64,000 nucleotides of DNA from assembly GCF_029392015.1 (NCBI RefSeq), contig NZ_CP113925.1, forward strand, positions 1,054,001 to 1,118,000, written 5' to 3'. Position 1 is the stretch's first letter; the number at the start of each line of letters is the position of its first letter. This document shows positions 60,655 to 64,000 of the stretch, piece after piece. This DNA is from Bifidobacterium sp. ESL0728. Its GTDB lineage: Bacteria > Actinomycetota > Actinomycetes > Actinomycetales > Bifidobacteriaceae. The notes beneath the pieces were generated by a model. That model had not been told where the DNA came from, did not search any database, and saw nothing but the letters and a program-made list of their open reading frames with translations. Made by a program: the position numbers and the translations under genes.

Positions 60655-61065
60655 ATGTCTACAACATTTACGAATCCAGGCCCATTCCCGATGGGACACC
60701 CGAACGATGCCTACGCCCAGTATTTTGACGGCCAGAGTTACAATGCCCCACTAGGTGGCACAGACCAGGCCAAGGTCGCCAACGTGACTTTTGAGGCCGG
60801 CTGCAGGAACCATTGGCATATTCATCACAAGACCACGCAGATTCTCATCGCCGTCGGCGGGCGTGGATACTGCCAGTTCGAGGGCGAGCCGGCGCGCGAG
60901 ATGCGTCCGGGCGACGTGGTGGTCGTACCTCCGGAAACCAAGCACTGGCATGGCGCCAGCCCGAATGAGCCGTTCGCGCATGTGGCTGTGATGGTGCCTG
61001 GAGAGGGCGCCTCGAACGAGTGGCTCGACCCGGTGGATCCGGAAGAATACGCCAAACTGAACTGA
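60655..61065 (+). CDS. Cupin-domain protein
   Basis: A 136-residue single-domain cupin: motif 1 'GCRNHWHIHHKTTQILIAVG' holds His ligands, and motif 2 'PGDVVVVPPETKHWHGASPN' supplies the last His. It resembles carboxymuconolactone-type or 4-carboxymuconolactone decarboxylase-associated cupins found beside aldo/keto reductases. It may bind a metal and act on a small organic molecule. 'AAAGAGATAAAGAAA' precedes the ATG. Confidence 0.85.
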   Translation: MSTTFTNPGPFPMGHPNDAYAQYFDGQSYNAPLGGTDQAKVANVTFEAGCRNHWHIHHKTTQILIAVGGRGYCQFEGEPAREMRPGDVVVVPPETKHWHGASPNEPFAHVAVMVPGEGASNEWLDPVDPEEYAKLN

Positions 61066-61075
61066 CTACTACTGC

Positions 61076-61516
61076 TTACCTCAACCGTTTACCGAATCTG
61101 GCCTGCATCTTGTCTAGCGTATAGCCGATGGCTTGGTAGAACTTGTGGGCTTCCTTGCGGAATTCGGCGGAATTGAGCCGTACTTCCTTGGTATTGAGGC
61201 TCCGTGCCCAAGCCTCGACGGCCTCCATCAACTTGCGTCCCGCACCCTTGCCGCGAGCGTCCTCTGAAACTGCAAGCCCCATGACGTTTACGGCTGGGTC
61301 GCCGTAGGTCGCTTTGTAGGTGTTGGCCTGCACGTAACCGACAACGTTCCCGTTCCGAAGAGCTACGAAAATACGGCAGCTCTGGTCGGACAACAGTTCT
61401 GCGAGTCGTTCGCATGTGCGGTCAAGGGGATAGTCGTACCCCAGGCAGGCCTTGTTGAGTTCCTGCAATGCCGAGGCGTCGTTATCGATAGCCTGCCGAA
61501 TGATAATTTCGTTCAT
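61076..61516 (-). CDS. GNAT-family acetyltransferase
   Basis: A 146-residue GNAT. Motif A 'VMGLAVSEDARGKGAGRKLM' is the acetyl-CoA loop (Q/R-x-x-G-x-G/A); motif B 'EVRLNSAEFRKEAHKFYQAI' and 'GYTLDK' follow. The target may be a small amine or protein. It is convergent with the cupin gene, separated by 10 nt. Family certain, substrate unknown. Confidence 0.9.
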   Translation of the reverse strand: MNEIIIRQAIDNDASALQELNKACLGYDYPLDRTCERLAELLSDQSCRIFVALRNGNVVGYVQANTYKATYGDPAVNVMGLAVSEDARGKGAGRKLMEAVEAWARSLNTKEVRLNSAEFRKEAHKFYQAIGYTLDKMQARFGKRLR

Positions 61517-61692
61517 ATCCTCAATCTTAAGATGTTTGTACTAAAAAACTGAGGACGAGTTGTCATATAGACCCACCTCTTCGGCTTGGTTGTGTCGGTT
61601 ACTCAGTGTTTTGTGTCTTTTCAACTGCATTTTCAGGAATAGCCGATTGCTCTAGACTCGTCTATTGTCTGGTTGCTGCCTGTGGCATTGGG

Positions 61693-62637
61693 CTAGTTCT
61701 CGGCTTTTCGCGCCACAATCGAGAAGGTAAGCGGAATGCGCGGATAGCCTTTTGACATGTGCCATGACGCGTCTTGTTTATCGAATTCGAGCAGCGGCGT
61801 TGACTGCCAGTCGGAGATGTCGTATTCGCCGATCTTCTCAATGCGTAGGCCAGCGTCAATCAGCACTGTGGTCATCTCATCGAAATCGTGGGCCCAGTTG
61901 TGGTTGTGGGTATGGGTGATTTTCGGCGTTGCTGTCTTTCCGTTTTCAGGTTGTTCCGAATCTGTGTCATCGAATTCTCCCGTTTGAGGCGCCATGGTAT
62001 AGGTATTTTCGGTATCGTACGAATCCTCGGTACCCGGAAAATAGCTGTTGGTGATGCTCAAGCCGTCATCGCCGAGTGCAAACAGCAATGGATGGTTGTC
62101 ACGAATCATAAAGACGCCGTTGGGGGCCAGAAGTGTCGAGATGGACTGCGCCCATTCCTCCAAAGATGGCAACCACGTCACCGTTCCGACGCTGGTGACG
62201 ATGACGTCGAACTGTTTTCCAGGAAGCGCTTCGGCCGCTTTACGCGCGTCGGCTTCGACATAGGTGATGTTTTCTTTTGCGCGTTGCGCTATCTGACGCG
62301 CATAACGCAGTGAGGCGGGGGAGAAGTCCAGGCCGCATACGTCTTTCGCGCCTAGTCTGGCCCAGCATACGGTGTCGGTACCGATATGGCATTGCAAATG
62401 CAGCAATCGCTGGTCTTTCACCGAATGGTTTGGCAAGTATGGTTTCAGTACTTCGTAATCTCGTCGGACAATCGGATTCGAGAGCGGCGAACTGTTGATC
62501 AGCGCCTCGATATCCCCGTACCCGCCGTTGAAATGGACTTCGGCACGGTCATCCCAATTCTCCCGATTATCCTCGATTTCCTGTGAATCGGACCTGCCGA
62601 AGTTTCGTGTCTGTGCAACGTCAGCGTTGGCGTTCAT
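61693..62637 (-). CDS. SAM-dependent class I methyltransferase
   Basis: A 314-residue methyltransferase: motif I 'LLHLQCHIGTDTVCWARLGA', then 'DVCGLDFSPASLRYARQIAQ', 'FDVIVTSVGTVTWLPSLEEW' as post-I and motif II regions. The central part has a variable His-rich segment ('ITHTHNHNWAHDFDEM'). The ATG at 62637 (GAGAAAGCAG upstream) gives the usual ~300 residues; a longer in-frame start is possible. Substrate unknown. A promoter must lie in the 162-nt gap before the next gene. Confidence 0.85.
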   Translation of the reverse strand: MNANADVAQTRNFGRSDSQEIEDNRENWDDRAEVHFNGGYGDIEALINSSPLSNPIVRRDYEVLKPYLPNHSVKDQRLLHLQCHIGTDTVCWARLGAKDVCGLDFSPASLRYARQIAQRAKENITYVEADARKAAEALPGKQFDVIVTSVGTVTWLPSLEEWAQSISTLLAPNGVFMIRDNHPLLFALGDDGLSITNSYFPGTEDSYDTENTYTMAPQTGEFDDTDSEQPENGKTATPKITHTHNHNWAHDFDEMTTVLIDAGLRIEKIGEYDISDWQSTPLLEFDKQDASWHMSKGYPRIPLTFSIVARKAEN

Positions 62638-62799
62638 GAATAATCTGCTTTCTCTCGTCGTCTTCCTCAGTAAAGACACAATATCAAATTCCACATAAAT
62701 AATTCTTCCGGAGGAATGGGCGAAGAATGCCGTTTTGCGAGGACACATAACCAAGAAAACGAAAACCAATAAGCAGCAAACAGTCGATAAGAATACTTT

Positions 62800-64000
62800 T
62801 TAGATTCCCCATAGCGACCATGTGGTCTCATTGGTGTTGCTGTAGACTTCACGGAGTGCATTTGCGGCAGCGTCTCTCACTGATTTGGTTGGAGCTTGCT
62901 GCTCAAGACGGGTGAGTGGGTCGACGGCTGACGAGGGGAGCTGGCCAAGATAGTCGGTATCGACCACTTCGATACTGCCGTTCAGGTAGCCGTCCACATC
63001 GACGTTGGCGATGATGGCATCCGGCTGGACGAACGCGAAAACCAGCCAAAGCACAAGCGTTCCGAAAAATGCCGCACGGAACAGTGCGAAAGTAGGACGC
63101 ACCAGTTTTATCACGGTTGCTATAAGCAAGAAGGCGATGGCGACCATACCCCAGTACGTGAGCAGGCGCAGGCGGGTCAGGCCGTATTTTTCGACGTACA
63201 GGCTCATGCGCCAGGCTGCGGAAACCAGCATCACCAAGGTGGAGGCGACCAGCACAAGTTCAAGCAGCAGCAACGATATCGTCCGTTTTTGATGTTTATG
63301 CAGATAGGTGCAGACCATCACGATGACAAGATTGATGGCAGTGACGCCAACGAGCTGGAAGAATCCCTCTCGGGCGTAAGTAGCGTAGCCGCCGAAACGC
63401 TTCAGCGTGTCCACTCCGCCGAACAGGTAGGAGGATTGGATGGCCACGAATACCAGATACACCACGTCGAGCATGGCGAGCATCGTGTTGAGCGTTGCCG
63501 TGGAGGCCTGATAATGGGTTACATTCGTGTCAGAATCGGCTTTACGACGCGGATGACGAAGTCCGAAAAGCAGCGAGAAGGCAAGCGGGATGACCGCCAC
63601 GAAACGGATGATGTCGAGAACGCGAGGGCCCAGGTCGAAGTGGGTCAGCCCTTGGAGCAAGCTGCTGACGATCAGCTCGAAGTTTTCGTCGGCGGAGGAG
63701 AGCGCGGGAATCACGATGAGCAATACCGCGGCTGCGCACACCGCGCCGATGGCGATGCCGCCGGCCTTGCGGCCACGCCCGTGTACCCATGAAGTGGCGA
63801 CACGTCCGAGGACCGACCAGTGACGGAATTGCTCGGAGATGAAAGTCCCTACGCCGCGCACAACCTCCCGAAGACGGAACAGTTCGTCATCGTTTTCGCC
63901 GCTCAGTGATAGGAACGTGAGCGGCAACGCGATGACCAGCCCGCAGGCGTTGATGGCCCTGATCCAAACCGCCTGGGAAAACGCGGGCACGAGCATAAGC
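62800..64000 (-). CDS. DUF4173/DUF4153-like membrane protein, partial
   Basis: The C-terminal ~400 residues of a protein that runs off the right edge. It has about eight membrane helices; sequence such as 'GKFELIVSSLLQG'-type loops and 'FDLGPRVLDIIRFVAVIPLA' recall DUF4173 proteins. The final ~50 residues are soluble and helical ('DPLTRLEQQAPTKSVRDAAA'). The true start is outside the window, so no promoter can be judged. Function unknown. Confidence 0.7.
   Translation of the reverse strand, partial: LMLVPAFSQAVWIRAINACGLVIALPLTFLSLSGENDDELFRLREVVRGVGTFISEQFRHWSVLGRVATSWVHGRGRKAGGIAIGAVCAAAVLLIVIPALSSADENFELIVSSLLQGLTHFDLGPRVLDIIRFVAVIPLAFSLLFGLRHPRRKADSDTNVTHYQASTATLNTMLAMLDVVYLVFVAIQSSYLFGGVDTLKRFGGYATYAREGFFQLVGVTAINLVIVMVCTYLHKHQKRTISLLLLELVLVASTLVMLVSAAWRMSLYVEKYGLTRLRLLTYWGMVAIAFLLIATVIKLVRPTFALFRAAFFGTLVLWLVFAFVQPDAIIANVDVDGYLNGSIEVVDTDYLGQLPSSAVDPLTRLEQQAPTKSVRDAAANALREVYSNTNETTWSLWGI

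Noticed and set aside
1-64000. CRISPR array or rRNA genes
   Set aside because: No regularly spaced repeats and no rRNA sequence were noticed on either strand.

Overview
The window reads as a chromosomal segment of a high-GC Gram-positive bacterium of the Bifidobacteriaceae, most likely Bifidobacterium. The evidence is actinobacterial marker genes (WhiB, CarD, the PdtaS/PdtaR pair, LytR-CpsA-Psr proteins, a GT2 plus DUF5719 pair), many promoters placed 6-9 nt before the start codon as in leaderless mRNAs, and the gene order rpsA-coaE-uvrB-pyk-pdtaR-polA, which resembles that of mycobacteria. No rRNA or CRISPR array is present. Three tRNAs are: Leu(UAA), a tRNA with a CAA anticodon, and Pro(UGG).

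Positions 1-8.2 kb are the right end of an integrated element that runs off the left edge. A tyrosine integrase lies against the 3' end of tRNA-Leu(UAA). Inside it are a divergent pair of XRE regulators with an ImmA/IrrE-type protease, a leftward replication/maintenance operon (ParB-like, SSB, two DNA-binding proteins, several tiny membrane peptides), a coiled-coil protein, and cargo: a potassium-channel-like protein and a lipoprotein.

Positions 8.4-16 kb are core genes: an MFS transporter, serine dehydratase, FKBP isomerase, GreA, a hemolysin III-like membrane protein, the PdtaS-type histidine kinase and, convergent with it, a WhiB1-like protein. Positions 16-25 kb form a cell-envelope block: two LCP ligases, a 1047-aa membrane glycosyltransferase translationally coupled to a DUF5719-like protein, and a zincin-family protein without its zinc motif. 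Positions 25-31 kb hold a HAD phosphatase, ComF, an SOS-controlled umuDC operon, an OmpR-type two-component system and CarD.

Positions 31.7-35.2 kb are a zinc-uptake system (znuA and znuCB), with a Zur-box-like palindrome before each transcription unit. Positions 35.4-50.4 kb are housekeeping: folD, rpsA, coaE, uvrB (with a LexA box inside coaE), terC, pyk, a tRNA, pdtaR, polA, a NIF3-like protein and a NUDIX hydrolase. Between uvrB and terC is a 167-nt element with a 22-23-nt closing stem and three internal hairpins, the best candidate here for an undescribed RNA or repeat family.

From about 50.7 kb the window becomes accessory. The tRNA-Pro 3' half is repeated 2.4 kb downstream around azlCD, like the att sites of an element that has lost its integrase. 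It is followed by a toxin-antitoxin pair with a frameshifted toxin, a CPBP protease, a Fic/VbhA-type toxin-antitoxin pair, and small metabolic enzymes (PEBP-like, esterase, aldo-keto reductase, cupin, GNAT, methyltransferase). A membrane protein runs off the right edge.
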